DNA of 64,000 nt from Lottia gigantea (taxonomy: Eukaryota; Mollusca; Gastropoda; Lottiidae), in the NCBI RefSeq assembly GCF_000327385.1, contig NW_008708330.1, positions 144,779-208,778 of the forward strand. Direction: 5' to 3'. The number at the start of each line of letters is the position of its first letter. Positions within the stretch are counted from its first letter, which is position 1. This document shows positions 63,529-64,000 of this stretch, one piece after another. A program made the translations under genes and the position numbers. The notes under the pieces were generated by a model. That model was not told the origin of the DNA, made no database searches, and worked only from the letters and a program-made list of their open reading frames with translations.

Positions 63529-64000
63529 GTGTAAATATTACCATTGCATAAACGTACAAAATTATCATCACCAATCCCATCAAATAAAATATTACATTAA
63601 TGATGCATGTCATGAATGGACCACCGTAGATTTTCAGTTGATATATTACACATGTATAATGTATATCAGATAAAGATCTATATGGTTAATTTCCTACCAA
63701 TGACTATGATTTTTTTAACATGATGCTAATATGCATAATACTTAACGTAAGGATATCAGTATGCTACTGCAAATGAAGTTAAATGTACATGTATGGTGGC
63801 CAATAATGGTCATAATACTTTTGTCATCACCCGCATTTACATATTCTTACATTAAAAACAACCATACAAACAAATGTACATGTACATCAAACACATTGAA
63901 TATATGGTGGCTAATTATTGCCATTATATTTCTATTCGCCTTCAGATTTCTATTTATTGAATTACTGTTAAAATTTGTAACACTGAAGAATTGTCTCTTA

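Larger units (their letters stand above)
37817..64000 (+). other. Probable long intron of the netrin gene
   Basis: From the donor at 37817 to the window end I find no Cys-rich frame that could be LE2, LE3 or the NTR domain, nor any other known gene on either strand. Short open stretches in all frames look like chance or satellite products. Identified contents are tandem arrays at 39261-39459, 42690-42906, 44395-45460, 45715-46150, 49365-49440, 49720-50130, 52813-53515, 58738-59135 and 61712-61827, a gap at 44754-44803, and mobile or dispersed elements at 48151-48436, 54463-54682, 60657-60835, 62837-63196 and 63337-63528. The stretches between these (for example 39.5-42.7, 46.2-48.1, 50.1-52.8, 54.7-58.7 and 59.1-60.6 kb) are AT-rich and show me nothing. 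That this is one intron is an inference from the orphan donor. Confidence 0.6.

Overview
The window looks like AT-rich nuclear DNA from an invertebrate animal, probably a lophotrochozoan and perhaps a mollusc. The grounds are intron-split genes with GT-AG borders, a metazoan polycystin-1/REJ-family receptor-channel, a netrin, and many short non-autonomous DNA transposons and minisatellites. The phylum call is an inference from general look only. A 50-base N run shows it is a scaffolded assembly.

Layout. (1) From 100 to 18721 on the + strand lies the 3' part of a polycystin-1-like gene: 24 exons that I could place by frame and splice phase, about 2,900 codons, with the 5' end outside the window. 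In order it encodes a run of PKD-like Ig modules, a REJ region, a GAIN-like stalk with a GPS-like motif, TM1, a PLAT domain, ten more membrane segments including the polycystin pore module, and a short cytoplasmic tail. An AATAAA lies 287 bp after the stop. (2) From about 19.0 to 36.77 kb there is no gene I can recognise; it holds inverted-repeat elements and a few tandem arrays. (3) At 36775 on the + strand is the first coding exon of a netrin (signal peptide, laminin N-terminal domain, first laminin EGF repeat), ending at a splice donor at 37817. (4) The remaining 26 kb shows no further netrin exon and is best read as its very long first coding intron. It is rich in satellites (near 39.3, 42.7, 44.4-46.1, 49.7, 52.8, 58.7 and 61.7 kb) and MITE-like elements.

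The two genes belong to different processes: a large membrane receptor/channel subunit of the cilium or sperm-surface type, and a secreted axon-guidance cue. Nothing in the sequence links them functionally. The most interesting points are in the polycystin-like protein: the GPS-like motif lacks the usual His-Leu-Thr cleavage triad, an RRKR furin-type site lies about 95 residues before it, and the pore loop has LGK where TRPP2 has LGD. Among the repeats, the most structured is a satellite of about 53 bp whose units carry up to three perfect 10-bp palindromes. I saw no clearly new multi-gene system.
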